DNA from: Candolleomyces eurysporus | Lineage: Eukaryota; Basidiomycota; Agaricomycetes; Agaricales; Psathyrellaceae | Direction: 5' to 3' | Assembly (NCBI GenBank): GCA_027579435.1 | Contig: JANBPK010001027.1 | Span: 1-18,417 of the forward strand | Length of the DNA stretch: 18,417 nucleotides | Shown here: positions 1 through 9,260 of the stretch, in pieces | Layout: every line of letters begins with the position of its first letter | How positions within the stretch are numbered: the first letter of the stretch is position 1 | Translations under genes and position numbers: made by a program | The notes under the pieces: model-generated | Database searches by the model: none | What the model saw: only the letters and a program-made list of their open reading frames with translations | What the model was told of the DNA's origin: nothing

Positions 1-119
1 AACTCCAACTCTTATATTTCCCGTCCTTCAAGAAGATCTCTATAATTATCTACGTCAATTCGCGAACTTTACGAATAGATTCGCGAATTTGAGAGGGTGT
101 CTACGCAGACGGCATATCA
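1..119 (-). repeat. Partial LTR, U3 end of the left LTR
   Basis: This stretch aligns with 13885-14000 from the shared words AACTCCAACTCT to CGCAGACGG...ATCA, with about three quarters of bases identical by eye. On the minus strand it starts TGATATGCCGTCTGCG directly after a polypurine tract, the expected start of a 3' LTR. The rest lies outside the window. Confidence 0.65.
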
Positions 120-152
120 TCTCCCCCTGACTTAAGATCTTCACTGTCCTCA
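120..152 (-). promoter_or_regulatory. Terminal polypurine tract block (plus-strand primer)
   Basis: On the minus strand the block reads GAGGACAG, about 12 variable bases, then TTAAGTCAGGGGGAGA, ending exactly where the LTR begins. A purine-rich run next to the 3' LTR primes plus-strand DNA synthesis in LTR retroelements. Near-identical blocks occur at 5469-5502 and 14001-14034. Confidence 0.65.
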
Positions 153-541
153 GTGAACAGTTGGTCTGACATCGGTCTGCTTTCAACTCCACGTTATTTC
201 CTTTCCGGATGACTTCTCCCCGTACAACGGCTGAGGTCGCGACTTGCTCTAGCGCCGACTTTCCAAATAAGGCAACCGCGCGCCTGCCCATCAAAGTTTC
301 TTGGACGCGTCGTATATTACGTCTAAGCGTGACTCTCGATCGCTCCTTTGGAAATTTTCTCTAATTCAGTTCTGCCTTGAGGCAGGACTGAATTGCTGAG
401 TCACTCCAATCTTTCTCGAAGGTTCTCGAACTCTTTCTTCGTCCTTAATCTTTCACTTCTCGATCGGAGTTCAAAATCCCTATTCTTCCTTTCCCTCTTT
501 CCTCTCTCACCCCGCTATCCTCGCTGTTGATCACCATCACT
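153..541 (+). other. Upstream region of gene A
   Basis: No convincing gene lies here. The stretch holds a strong inverted repeat at 363-394, two TTCTCGAA sites (413-420, 423-430) and a CT-rich run before the start codon of A, as is common in fungal promoters. No clear TATA box is seen. Its first part stays alignable with the region after 14034, then similarity becomes patchy. Confidence 0.5.
363..394. promoter_or_regulatory. Conserved inverted repeat upstream of gene A
   Basis: The arms AATTCAGT / ACTGAATT and CTGCC / GGCAG pair around a TTGA loop, with one unpaired base per side. A diverged version with the arms ATTCAGT / ACTGAAT sits at 14244-14274, at a similar distance from the start of A'. 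It could be an operator-like protein site or an RNA hairpin. Confidence 0.6.
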
Positions 542-2730
542 ATGTCTGACGACTTCGACGTGTATGCCGCCTTTCACGCGACCTGCGCCGAGCTGGACTG
601 GACGCCCGGCCTCCCTCCTCCTAAAGTCGCGAACCCAGCAATGTTCATCGGCAAGGTTCTTGACCTGGTGGTGCGTCCTTTCCTTCTTCCCTGCTCTAGC
701 CCCCTTAACGTTTTCCTCTCTCATGATTTAGCTCGCCATGAATCACCCGGATAACGTGGCCATCCTTCAATACGCTGGCGCCAAAGCGCTGAATGACTGG
801 ACCGGGCACTTTACCAACACCACCGTGCTGTCCTATCCCCAACTTACGCCTGCACAGCGCCGCATCTTGGAGAAGCTTCCAGGCCAGTCCCTTCCTCCCA
901 TGTTACCGGCTACCAGTACCGTTCCTCTTGACTTGGACGAACACGAAGAGTGGGAGCGCCAACTGCTCGCTTCCAAGGCCAAAGGAAAGGGGCGTTCCAC
1001 GCAAACCGCTCCCGGTTCGCGACTTTTCCTTCTTTCTGGAGTCCCTACTGATCGGTTCTTTGACAATTCCAACCCCGTATTCGTCGAAAAACACTTAGCC
1101 AAGACCGCCGCTTCCCGAAAGAAAAANGACGACCGATGATGACACCGATGCTTCTCGAAAACGGCCCCCTCCTGCTTCTCCAACCTCTTCCGAAGGGAAG
1201 TCCAAAGACCCCGACGTCCAACCGGTTCGCGAACTTGTTTATCCTCCTCCCGTTATCTTTCGGTTAACTCCTTTCGCCTTCCTAGCCCCCTCAAAAGCGC
1301 TCCAAACAGGTCGCCACCACTTCCCGAACCACGCGTCAAAACGCCGACGCCGGCCCTTCTCGTTCCACGCGCCATGGCGCTAAACAGCGTCAACCCTCTC
1401 CTATCGACATCGACGACGAAAGCCCTGCTCCGAGAACTAGCGGAAAACAGAAAACCCTCCTCGTCTCTTCGGATGAGGAAGTCTCAGTCCCGAAGCCCTC
1501 TCCTAAGCGTGCCGACAAAAAGGCCAAAAGAAAGGTCCAACCTCGCCCCATTGTCAAGACCAAAGCTTGCGAAGCTGAGAAGCCTATTGTACTTGTTCCT
1601 TCAGGCACGGGTCCAGCCCCCCCCTTCGCCTTCGTCACTTCGCGAGGCAAACCTGGATATCGACGCCGACTCCTGCGACCTGTCTTCCCGGGCTCTCGAA
1701 GTTTACGAGGCCCTTATTCCACGGTCCGTCTTCGTGAGCAGCGCCGAAGCCGCCCAACAGCTTGTCACCCGTTCCGAGTCTGAAAGCATCGTGCGCCTCC
1801 TTTCCCTCTAATTCTTCTTGTGCTGTCCTTATCCCTTCCTCAGACACCTTTCCCCTGCAACTACAAGGGCTGCCTATCTGACCCCACCACATGCGTCGCC
1901 TCTTCGAAAAACTCCCAGAAGTGCGGGCCTTGTCAAGACAAGGGTTACCCATGCTCGTGGACTTATGACCCTCACGACCTCCGCCAGCGCCTCAGCACCT
2001 TCTGGTCTTCCCAACGACAAGGTCACGACGTCTTTCGTAAGCGAATATCTCTCTTCTCGAACTTGAGATGTTTATTGGCTTATCTTTTCTTCCTCCCTTC
2101 CTTCCAGATGTTAACGCTCTCTATCGTCAAATGCGCGACGAGTGGGAGAGCTACCGAACTTTCACCTTGCTCGCAAATCGGGAAGCCGCCAAATATGAAG
2201 CCACCCGTCGCGCCTTGGTCGGGCTCTTTAACCAGGCAACAGCCGAAGGCGACTCCAACGTCGACCATCTTGTGGACCCTTCGGACTTGGCTGTGGCATC
2301 AACCCAATTTCCTGCAGTACTTCGCGAAGACTGGGCGGAAGTCCCTAGCGTCGAGAGCTACCTCAAACCGGTCGAGACTCTCGCCGACCCGACTCCTTAC
2401 CTTCCGTTCAGCTGTTATGGTCCCGCCGGCGCTTTCAATGTCCGTACAGCCGAGCAAGTCGTTGCCGAACACGAGAACGTCGACATGACGTATGTTTCTA
2501 CCCCTCGTTATCGTCGACGTGAACTCGAGGAGGAGGAAGCCCGTCGTGCTCAGCAGGAACAGGCCGCCGGTATTCAACAACAACAAGCCATCCCCATTCC
2601 TCCTCCAACTCGAGACGTTGACATGCCCGAAGACCGTGGTGAAGGGCCCAGTCGTCCTGCTCCCCCTCCATTTTCGTTCCGGCCCCCTATCCCTGCCGAG
2701 AAGAACCCTGAAGGCTCCGGAAAACCCTAG
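542..2730 (+). CDS. Gene A: variant Zn2Cys6-like protein, five exons, two apparent frameshifts
   Basis: I do not recognise a named family. Exons inferred by comparison with A' are 542-670, 732-1224, 1286-1790, 1844-2036 and 2108-2730, about 646 residues if read through. The order is a short conserved N-terminal domain, a basic/acidic low-complexity middle, a segment around ALEVYEALIPRSVF shared with A', then a cysteine cluster in exon 4 with spacing C-x4-C-x6-C-x9-C-x2-C-x6-C followed by SW. This resembles a fungal Zn2Cys6 nucleic-acid-binding cluster with altered first and middle spacing. A tryptophan/tyrosine-rich helical part (ALYRQMRDEWESYRTF) and a Pro/Gln-rich tail follow. Exons 2 and 3 each hold one base too many, at the run ending in N (1127) and at a C8 run (1617-1624). 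Either assembly error or decay is possible. DNA or RNA binding is inferred only from the cysteines. Confidence 0.65.
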
Positions 2731-3600
2731 AAAACCTCGTCGACGCCTTCGCGAAGACTACCGGCGCTTTTCAACAGGTGCTCCTTCGGTGTCGGCCTCT
2801 TTCTTTTCTTGCCATCATCATCTCCCTCGAGGTCGTGCACAGCTTACGTCCCGCCTTTCAACAAGGTGGCCTCTCTCTCTCTTCTTGTCGCACTCGGGTA
2901 GCCATAGGGGGTATTGGGTTTTGGGTTTGTTGGGTCTCGAGGTCTTGTGACGCTTCGCGAAGTGCCTCCGCAGCAGATACGCGAGGCCTCGGTAGGTCTC
3001 GAGGCGCAACGCTTTGGGAGGGTTCCCCTTTTCGCTGCCCCCTTTCCTTTCCTTTCTTGCTCTTTTGCTTTCCTTCTTTGTGGCAGGGCCGTGGTGGGTA
3101 AACAAGAGGTGATCCCGGAACGTCGTCCTCGTCGTCGAGCCTATGCGGTATGGCTTCGACGGCGAGTCGTTGCTTCGTGAACTCCTCCCGGGTGGGGCCC
3201 CGCCTCCATTATCCTCAATTACTCTTCATCTTTCTTAACCATGCATATCGTCGTCGAGAGGTCTACTCCTCCCTCACCTTCCTCTTTCCTCGCGCTCTAT
3301 TTCATTTGGCAGGATAGGCCCACCTCGACCTCTTTCTACTTCACGGACTTCTTTATACATACACCAACTCAATAATTAGCATAGCCTCCACACAGCTCTT
3401 CATGTATTACTTACACAAATATACCCCCCCCCCCCTTTGCTTGCGTGCTCTTTTCTTGTTCTCGACTAAGTCTTTGAGTAATGCAAAATGCTTCGGGAGG
3501 TGGTTCATCTCTTCACACCGCCTTTCCTCTCTCTTCGGGCGTAGTTCCCGAAGCTTTGACTCTTGCCAAGGGGCAGCTTCGCGAAGTGTGGGAGCTCCTT
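2731..3600. other. Intergenic region after gene A
   Basis: No supported gene. It contains three TTCGCGAA palindromes (2748, 2954, 3578), the word ATTGGGTTTTGGGT at 2913-2926 that recurs after A' at 16709-16722 (probably 3' UTR), and a run of 12 Cs at 3424-3435. Short open frames here show no conservation with the matching right-hand region. Confidence 0.5.
3424..3435. repeat. Poly-C run
   Basis: Twelve consecutive Cs after ATA. It is a likely site of length error or polymorphism. Confidence 0.9.
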
Positions 3601-3607
3601 ACTGATT

Positions 3608-3832
3608 GACACATGTGTCGATCCCTTATCGTCATCAGCTGTTTGCTAGGTAAAGTAGCCGGCCTATCAAAAGGGGCAATTCCTTCGCGAAGAGCCAATC
3701 CTATCCTTGCCATGGTCCTGATGATTAGACCGGACAGAGTGGATTGTCAAACCAAGCTAATAATCATGCGATACCTCGGAATAACACTCGGATACCTTCG
3801 CGAAGGTCCGTGCGCCGTTCGCGACATAAAAG
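3608..3832 (+). promoter_or_regulatory. Promoter of gene B with conserved blocks
   Basis: Several blocks match the region before B' far better than their surroundings. They are the 12 bp palindrome GACACATGTGTC (3608-3619), a block containing CATCAGCTGTT and GTAAAGTA (to about 3660), TTCGCGAA before AGCCAATC (3684), CATGCGATACCTCGGAATAA (in 3762-3791), CTTCGCGAAGGTCCGTGCGC (3796-3815), and a TATA-like ATAAAAG at 3826-3832, 62 bp before the ATG. The spacing to the start is almost the same in B' (63 bp). Confidence 0.7.
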
Positions 3833-3887
3833 CCAATTTTTCTGACCGTTTTTCTTCACCCTCATTCTCATTCTTTACTTTCCCAAC

Positions 3888-5217
3888 ATGCCTCCCAAGA
3901 AAACTACCCCTCCTCTCGATGCTGACGCCGTGCTTCTCGACTTTGCAAGTCAGGAGCCTCTGGTTGTGAAGGTCATCAACGCCGAAGCCAAGAAATTGGT
4001 CCAGCTTCGCAAAGATGCTGGTTCCGAGTTCCAGGCGGATGGTGCGGTCTCAAAGTCGACTGTTTTTCTCATGAAGGCGGCCCTGCGTGCCATAGTCCTT
4101 CTGTTCGACGTTCGTCCTTTACTCCTTCCTTGATATCCGTCTCTTATTGACTTCGCGAACCAGGACTGGGAACCGAAGGCTGTCGAAATCCTTAGGACCG
4201 ACCCAACCTTCGTGTCTTTCGTTCGCCAGGCTTCCGCGGTGATCTTCACGCATCAGACTTGGTGCTCTGATCACAACATCAGCTTCCCTAGCGAGGTCGT
4301 GAAGTCCGTGCTGGCCTTGGCCACCGATCTCAAGAACGAAAGCAAGGCTCGTCGCGGTTTGAACAACAGTTCGCCTTATCTTCCTCCTCGCGACCTTCTC
4401 AAGTCTGACATTCTGCCTTCGCGAACCCTCGCTTTCTCAGCTTCTGGTACTGTCATTGAGCTCTCTGATACTCCTGATTCTGACTCTTCTTCTGGAGGCG
4501 CTCCGTCCACCGCCGACAACTCCGTGGTTGATGTCGATGTGACCATGTCCGAGCCTACTCCTTCTAAAGGTTGCGGAAAGGTTCGTGACGTTCCCATTAC
4601 TCTTCTCGAAGTCTCCTTCCCAACTTTTGCTCTTAGGGAAAGGCCTCTATGCGCGCCTCGGCTCCTCCCGCTGTCCCTACCACTCGGAAGATGGATTATA
4701 TCTCGGTTCCTGGCATGGACACTGGTTCTCCTGCCTACCTGAGGTCTATGGCTTTGAACTCGAAGCGGGCTCGCGCTGAGAGGGACTTGCCTCCCATCGA
4801 CACCGGTTCTACCATTTCGCGAACCGCTCATCGTCTTTTCCCCGATGGTGGCTTGCTCGAGTATAGTAAGTCGTTTCTCTTATTAACTTCTTATCACTTT
4901 TCTAACTTCTCGAAGTCGATGACAGGGCTATTTCCAACGAGTTTATCTCTTTGGTCCTCGCTAAGACTCATGGTGCGATCGCGAACTTCACTGAGCGTGC
5001 TCAGGAGGAAGATTCCCTTCGTCGTGCCATTAGCGAGACTCGTTTGGAGATGGTTTCCGTTATCCACAAGCTCCACATCTTCGCGAACTATTGGGAGATC
5101 CTCAACAAGGAATATGCGGCCCTCAAGTCCTCTTTGGCTACCTTCTGTTCTGAGAAGGCTCCCGAAGTTCCTGAAGCTCCCGAAATCATTCCTCTCGATC
5201 CCGCCATCGAGATCTAG
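3888..5217 (+). CDS. Gene B: uncharacterised protein, five exons, 365 residues
   Basis: The product is not recognised. Exons 3888-4109, 4164-4368, 4441-4580, 4637-4865 and 4916-5217 join without any frame problem into 365 residues, and the first three match B' exactly in length (222, 205, 140 nt). The start MPPKKT is conserved with B'. The first 140 residues look like a compact helical domain (motifs LDFASQE, EAKKLV, DWEPKA, FVSFVRQA). A Ser/Asp-rich acidic linker follows (residues about 145-175), then a region rich in basic residues and prolines, and a helical, possibly coiled-coil C-terminus (from about residue 270) ending in a Glu/Pro tail. No signal peptide or membrane segment is seen. 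A coding strand opposite to pol and a separate promoter suggest expression independent of the retroelement transcript. The last intron ends TTCTCGAAG, so the palindrome abuts the splice site. Confidence 0.8.
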
Positions 5218-5507
5218 GATATATACCCTCGAATGCGTCTTTCTTTAACTTTTCTGAACTCTTAACTTGTCATCCTTCATCTTCTCGAACTCCTCTTTAC
5301 TAATACGGAAAACAGTAGCTACTTTTGCATTAGCACCTCTGTAATCGCATAGTACTCTCTTAAGTCTACCTTCTTTTTNAAAACTGCCCCTGTTTTTGAG
5401 TTTTTCTATGCCTTGAAGGCTGATTCCAAAGGTAACTCGCGAAAAATATAGTTTGCGAAGCGTACTTCTCTCCCCCTGACTTAAAAGAAATGCTGTCCTC
5501 AGCACCT
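5218..5507. other. Spacer between the convergent ends of gene B and pol
   Basis: B (+) and pol (-) converge on this 290 bp stretch. It holds the internal polypurine block at its right end and an N at 5379 beside a T run. An 86-codon minus-strand frame (5505-5245) crosses it but starts at GTG over the polypurine block and contains the N, so I do not call it a gene. Confidence 0.5.
5469..5502 (-). promoter_or_regulatory. Internal polypurine tract block after pol
   Basis: On the minus strand it reads GAGGACAG, about 12 bases, then TTAAGTCAGGGGGAGA, nearly the same as the block at 120-152. What follows (GAAGTACGC) is not an LTR start. It could be a second plus-strand priming site or the relic of an ancestral element end that lay directly after pol. 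Confidence 0.6.
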
Positions 5508-7988
5508 TTACTCATTCGTAGTTCGTGAACTTTCAGGCATGCCTCTGAACGCTAAGTCTTCCATGTCACCATCGTCCTTTGACCCTTTCATCTCGCGAAG
5601 AGACTTCGCCGATATGTCAATAAATTCGTGAACGTTGGGAGGGAGCTCGATCCTCTTCCTGGCGTGGTAAGGGATTACTCTGAAAGCTGCTGAAGGCGAC
5701 TGTAACACTGTGCCATCCAATTCAGCCAAGATATAAGCACCTCCCCTATTCCTTGACACCACTACTAAGGGACCGAGATACCTTGGTTTCATCTTCTTAT
5801 CCAGGCTTTTCTCGATGCTTGTATTCCTGAGCAGGACTAAATCACCTCTCTTGAAGCGATAGTCTTTGATTACTGCCACATACTCTTTTTCGTACTTCGC
5901 AACCCTATCACATTTCTCCTTGTCCACTTTACTTCTCATCTCCTCAACTAGATCACGATGCTTTGCTAAGGCTTTGGCTCGCTGGCCAATGAGTTCCTCG
6001 GTCGTAAGGGGACCGCTAGGTGGCTCCACTAACCAAGTGGCTTCCTGAATGTCTAGAGGTACCACTGGTTCAGCTCCTGTTACAATAAAGAACGGAGAAA
6101 CACCAAAGCGTCTTCGCGAAGTGATTCGGTCCGCCCATAACACATGAGGGAAGTACCAGAACCACTGACTCATCTTTGCCCCAGTGGCTTTGAACAACAT
6201 GTCCCGAAGATCATAGTGAGGCCTCTCTATCCGCCCGTTGGCTTGAGAGTTATAGGGTGAAATCTTAATCCCCTTAATACCATATTTCTTCGTGAGCCAC
6301 GCCATTGCCTTCTCGAAGGACCCTCCATTGTCTGTTACGATTTCTCGCATGCAACCCCAGCACGTTATTATTTCAAGCAGCCATGCCCCAATCGCTGCAC
6401 CGTTGTCTTTGCGAAGTGGTCTGCCTTCTGCCCAGCTAGTCAATGCACAACGGCCATGGACTATATACTTGCAGCCATTACTAGCGGGTGTCATGTGTAA
6501 GACATCCGCATGCAACACTTGGAAAATTGAAGGGGTCTCTGTAACTCGTGGCGGGATCTTCAGGAGCATTTTTGTACGCAACTGGCATATATGACATGTT
6601 CTGCAATACCAGGCGACATCTCCTTGAGCAGATCTCATCATGTACATCCTGTGTTCCTTCGCGACTACAATCTGAGGGAAACCAGCTTGTCGACGATACA
6701 ACTTATTTTCCTTTTCGTAGAAATGGCTACATTCGCAAACCCACTTTCCAAAGTCCTTGGGTTCAATTCCCTCAGGTCTTGAGAGCGGCCCTTGCAACCA
6801 CTTCTGTATCTTAGGAAGTCGTTCATCCAATTTTCTGGCCCAGTTTGCCCTTCTCTCCTCATCGTATTCTTCAATAGTGTCCGGGTCTTCCTTTAGACTC
6901 AGGTCTGGAAGCATCTCGACGTTCACCATTTGTTGTCTCTCAGTCTTCCCCGCTTCGCGAACTCTGCTCTCCAAGATCAAGAGTTGCAAAAGTTCATTAT
7001 CAAAGAGTTCTAATTCAAGGTCTCTTCGCAAAGCTAGTGACGTCTGAGCATAACCTCCTCTCGTGTCTATTTCTCTCTTAAATTCTTCAAAGTCCAAAGG
7101 CTCAGGATCCTCTTCGTGAGGCTTGGTATACCCTCTGAGACCGTCATGATCCTCATAGGAGTGGTCCCAAGGTTTTGGATCTGGATCTCCTGGCTGCTTT
7201 GTCCTTCTTGAAAGACCATCTGCTGCAAAGGTCTTTCCTGCTACATGTCTTAACTCGAAATGATACATCAAAATCTGCTCTATCCATCTGTTGATTGTAC
7301 AGTTGGGTCCATCTTCAGGGTTGTTAAGCATCCCCTTAATGTACTGAGCATCCGTCTCCACTACCAATTGTCGACAGCCAATCAACCAATATTTGTTCTC
7401 ATCAAGAGCACGCATCAAACCAAAGAGTTCGCGTTTTGGTTGTGAATAACGAGCTTTGCAAGGTGTCAGCAGGGTTGACCCAAAACGAGCGTACCACCAC
7501 TTCTTGAAGTCCTCTGCGTCTTGTTGGCTGATATACCATCCGATGGCAATATAGGAGGTATCTACTGAGAGTTTAATCTCAGTATCGATGTCATAATCGA
7601 GCGATCGCAAGCACGGCGCTTCGCGAACTGCTTTCTTCAAGTCCTCCATAGCTAACTCTTGTGCCTCCTCCCATTTGAAGTGTGTTTCCTTTCGTGTCAA
7701 GCGCTGAATGGGTTCTGCTCGCTTCGCAAAGTCTTTAATAAAGATTCGGAAGGTTCCAATGGTCCCTAAAAAGGATCTCACATCAGACACAGACATACAT
7801 GGTCCCCATCGTTGTATGACTTCAACACGTTTGGGAATTGGCTTCCTTCCTTCGTAAGTGCATAAGTGGCCTACCACTACAAACTCTTCCACGCAAAGAA
7901 CCGACTTCTTTCCTGAAAAGGTTCCTCCACAATACTTCATGCGCTGGACCACTCGATTCAAGTTCTCAAAGTGTTCCCAGACAAATCT
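5508..7988 (-). CDS. pol: Ty3/gypsy pol, 3' part: RT end, RNase H, integrase (after in-frame stop)
   Basis: This frame continues the RT frame after the TGA at 7989-7991. Numbering from the TTG at 7961 (817 codons), the RT connection comes first (about 1-120). RNase H follows with acidic residues at D134 (VDTS), E178 (RELFG), D204 (ETDAQ) and D248 (ADGLSR), all present. Then comes integrase: a CHIC zinc pair at about 456-459, a catalytic core D486 (HADVLH), D544 (TDNGG) and E579 (NGRIER), a D-x34-E triad, and a C-terminal GPY/F-type module around RYLGPLVVV (727-735). The H-x3-H half of the integrase zinc domain is missing: RSAQGDVAWYCRTCHIC runs straight on, consistent with an in-frame deletion of roughly 25-30 residues. 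Enzymatically intact RNase H is plausible; integrase function is doubtful. Confidence 0.9.
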   Translation of the reverse strand, partial: RFVWEHFENLNRVVQRMKYCGGTFSGKKSVLCVEEFVVVGHLCTYEGRKPIPKRVEVIQRWGPCMSVSDVRSFLGTIGTFRIFIKDFAKRAEPIQRLTRKETHFKWEEAQELAMEDLKKAVREAPCLRSLDYDIDTEIKLSVDTSYIAIGWYISQQDAEDFKKWWYARFGSTLLTPCKARYSQPKRELFGLMRALDENKYWLIGCRQLVVETDAQYIKGMLNNPEDGPNCTINRWIEQILMYHFELRHVAGKTFAADGLSRRTKQPGDPDPKPWDHSYEDHDGLRGYTKPHEEDPEPLDFEEFKREIDTRGGYAQTSLALRRDLELELFDNELLQLLILESRVREAGKTERQQMVNVEMLPDLSLKEDPDTIEEYDEERRANWARKLDERLPKIQKWLQGPLSRPEGIEPKDFGKWVCECSHFYEKENKLYRRQAGFPQIVVAKEHRMYMMRSAQGDVAWYCRTCHICQLRTKMLLKIPPRVTETPSIFQVLHADVLHMTPASNGCKYIVHGRCALTSWAEGRPLRKDNGAAIGAWLLEIITCWGCMREIVTDNGGSFEKAMAWLTKKYGIKGIKISPYNSQANGRIERPHYDLRDMLFKATGAKMSQWFWYFPHVLWADRITSRRRFGVSPFFIVTGAEPVVPLDIQEATWLVEPPSGPLTTEELIGQRAKALAKHRDLVEEMRSKVDKEKCDRVAKYEKEYVAVIKDYRFKRGDLVLLRNTSIEKSLDKKMKPRYLGPLVVVSRNRGGAYILAELDGTVLQSPSAAFRVIPYHARKRIELPPNVHEFIDISAKSLREMKGSKDDGDMEDLAFRGMPESSRTTNE

Positions 7989-9260
7989 TCAGATTCCTGA
8001 ATTCTCTGGAATCGTCTCATAACCACCATCCTTGGTTTCATACCGAGTCCTCGGACCTCCAACTGGTACATCATCGAGAAACGGCCAAGTTACTTTGGGA
8101 ATCTCTGGCTGCAAAATGTGGGTAACATCGTCATGAAAAATGGTTACGGAATTGGTCCATCCCATCGGTAAAGTCACAAGCCTCATCGCGCCAAAAGGCG
8201 TCTGAAAAGTTGTTAAGTCTTGAGACTCAGGAGCTAGAAGTCGCTCATCATAGCCGACATATAAATCTAGACATCCTCTGCATGCGCGACCTGCGAATTT
8301 AGCAGCTAAGTCCTCCATAGCAGGTGGAACTCCTGAATGCGCAATAGTGACCTTGTTTAGAGGTTCGAGACTATGCACAATTCGCAAGCTCTTGCCGTCT
8401 TTCTTCAACACGCAGAACCATCTCGATCTATAGGAAGAATTCGAGGGTTCATAAACTCCAGCCTCAATCTTGTTTCTGATCAACTCGCAAATTCTATCAT
8501 AAAGTCCAGGTGGCACTGGTCTATTCTTAAGTACCCAAGGAACGTGCGCGACCGTTGGAATAACAATAGGGGGAAAGTATTCAGGCTTGAAACTTCCTCT
8601 TTCTGTATCATCCCAAGCGAAGGCCGTATTATGGATGCCCACAAATTCGTGAAGTAGTTTTCTTTCTTCAGGCCACAAAAAGGGACCTTGGTGAAGTTTG
8701 TCCATCGCTTTCTTACGCTCTTCTGTGTATCTTCCAGTGGTTACAAACTCCTGGGGATTTGTTGGTAGCTTCGGGAGTTCAGCCAAAGGGTCACCCTGGA
8801 TCTCGCAAACTATTCTGAACTTTTTGTCGAGGTTCCCAAGCACTGGCTTCACTTTATCCGCCACCTTCTTGTACTTAGTCCCAGTAGAGACGCCTTTCAT
8901 CTTTGCCTTCGCCTTTTTATCCTGAGACGAGCTGGTTGGGGCAGTATTAGGGCTAGTCTCTTGCTGCTGGAAGACTACGGTTGGGTCCACAATCTCTTCT
9001 CGAACTTCACGAAGATACGTTTGTAAGCGCGAACTTGCTAACTTCTTCTCCTCTGTGTCTAACTCCATTCCTTGCATCGCCATCTGAACATACGCTAACT
9101 GCAACTCTTTTTGTGTAAATGTATGATTTTCTGCTGTAAACATGTGGGTAAAGGACATCTTGCCTGTTACTTTATCACGCTCGAGGACAAGTCCCACTTC
9201 TCCTTGATCCTCGCAAATCAAATCCTTGAGGCTCGAAAATTTCGCTCCTCCTGATTCCAA
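7989..9260 (-). CDS. pol: Ty3/gypsy pol, 5' part: reverse transcriptase, ends at in-frame TGA
   Basis: About 423 codons. The N-terminal 190 residues are a linker rich in charged residues, followed by RT fingers and palm: KIEAGVYEPSNSSYRSRW, LDLYVGYDE, FQTPFGAMRLVTLPMGW, and the catalytic FLDD at 394-397. The frame stops 26 residues later at TGA (7989-7991), where the family has a basic residue; the downstream frame is the same and continues RT without loss, so this is a point nonsense change, possibly CGA to TGA. The frame opens at TTG and overlaps the protease frame (9218-9260) in the -1 frame, so translation probably comes from protease readthrough by frameshift rather than its own start. 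Confidence 0.9.
   Translation of the reverse strand: MESGGAKFSSLKDLICEDQGEVGLVLERDKVTGKMSFTHMFTAENHTFTQKELQLAYVQMAMQGMELDTEEKKLASSRLQTYLREVREEIVDPTVVFQQQETSPNTAPTSSSQDKKAKAKMKGVSTGTKYKKVADKVKPVLGNLDKKFRIVCEIQGDPLAELPKLPTNPQEFVTTGRYTEERKKAMDKLHQGPFLWPEERKLLHEFVGIHNTAFAWDDTERGSFKPEYFPPIVIPTVAHVPWVLKNRPVPPGLYDRICELIRNKIEAGVYEPSNSSYRSRWFCVLKKDGKSLRIVHSLEPLNKVTIAHSGVPPAMEDLAAKFAGRACRGCLDLYVGYDERLLAPESQDLTTFQTPFGAMRLVTLPMGWTNSVTIFHDDVTHILQPEIPKVTWPFLDDVPVGGPRTRYETKDGGYETIPENSGI

Noticed and set aside
55..294. 79-codon minus-strand frame over the left polypurine block
   Set aside because: It crosses the LTR boundary and the polypurine tract, and the matching right-hand region does not keep the frame.
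2905..2930. Telomere-like GGGTTTTGGG
   Set aside because: Only one or two units, internal to the sequence and beside a gene; fungal telomeres are usually TTAGGG arrays.
2778..3180. Several 90-110 codon frames on both strands after gene A
   Set aside because: They overlap each other in low-complexity CT-rich sequence, have no motif and no counterpart after A'.
5245..5505. 86-codon minus-strand frame just after pol
   Set aside because: It starts at GTG inside the polypurine block, contains an N and shows no recognisable motif. A charged stretch near its end looks protein-like, so a relic is not excluded.
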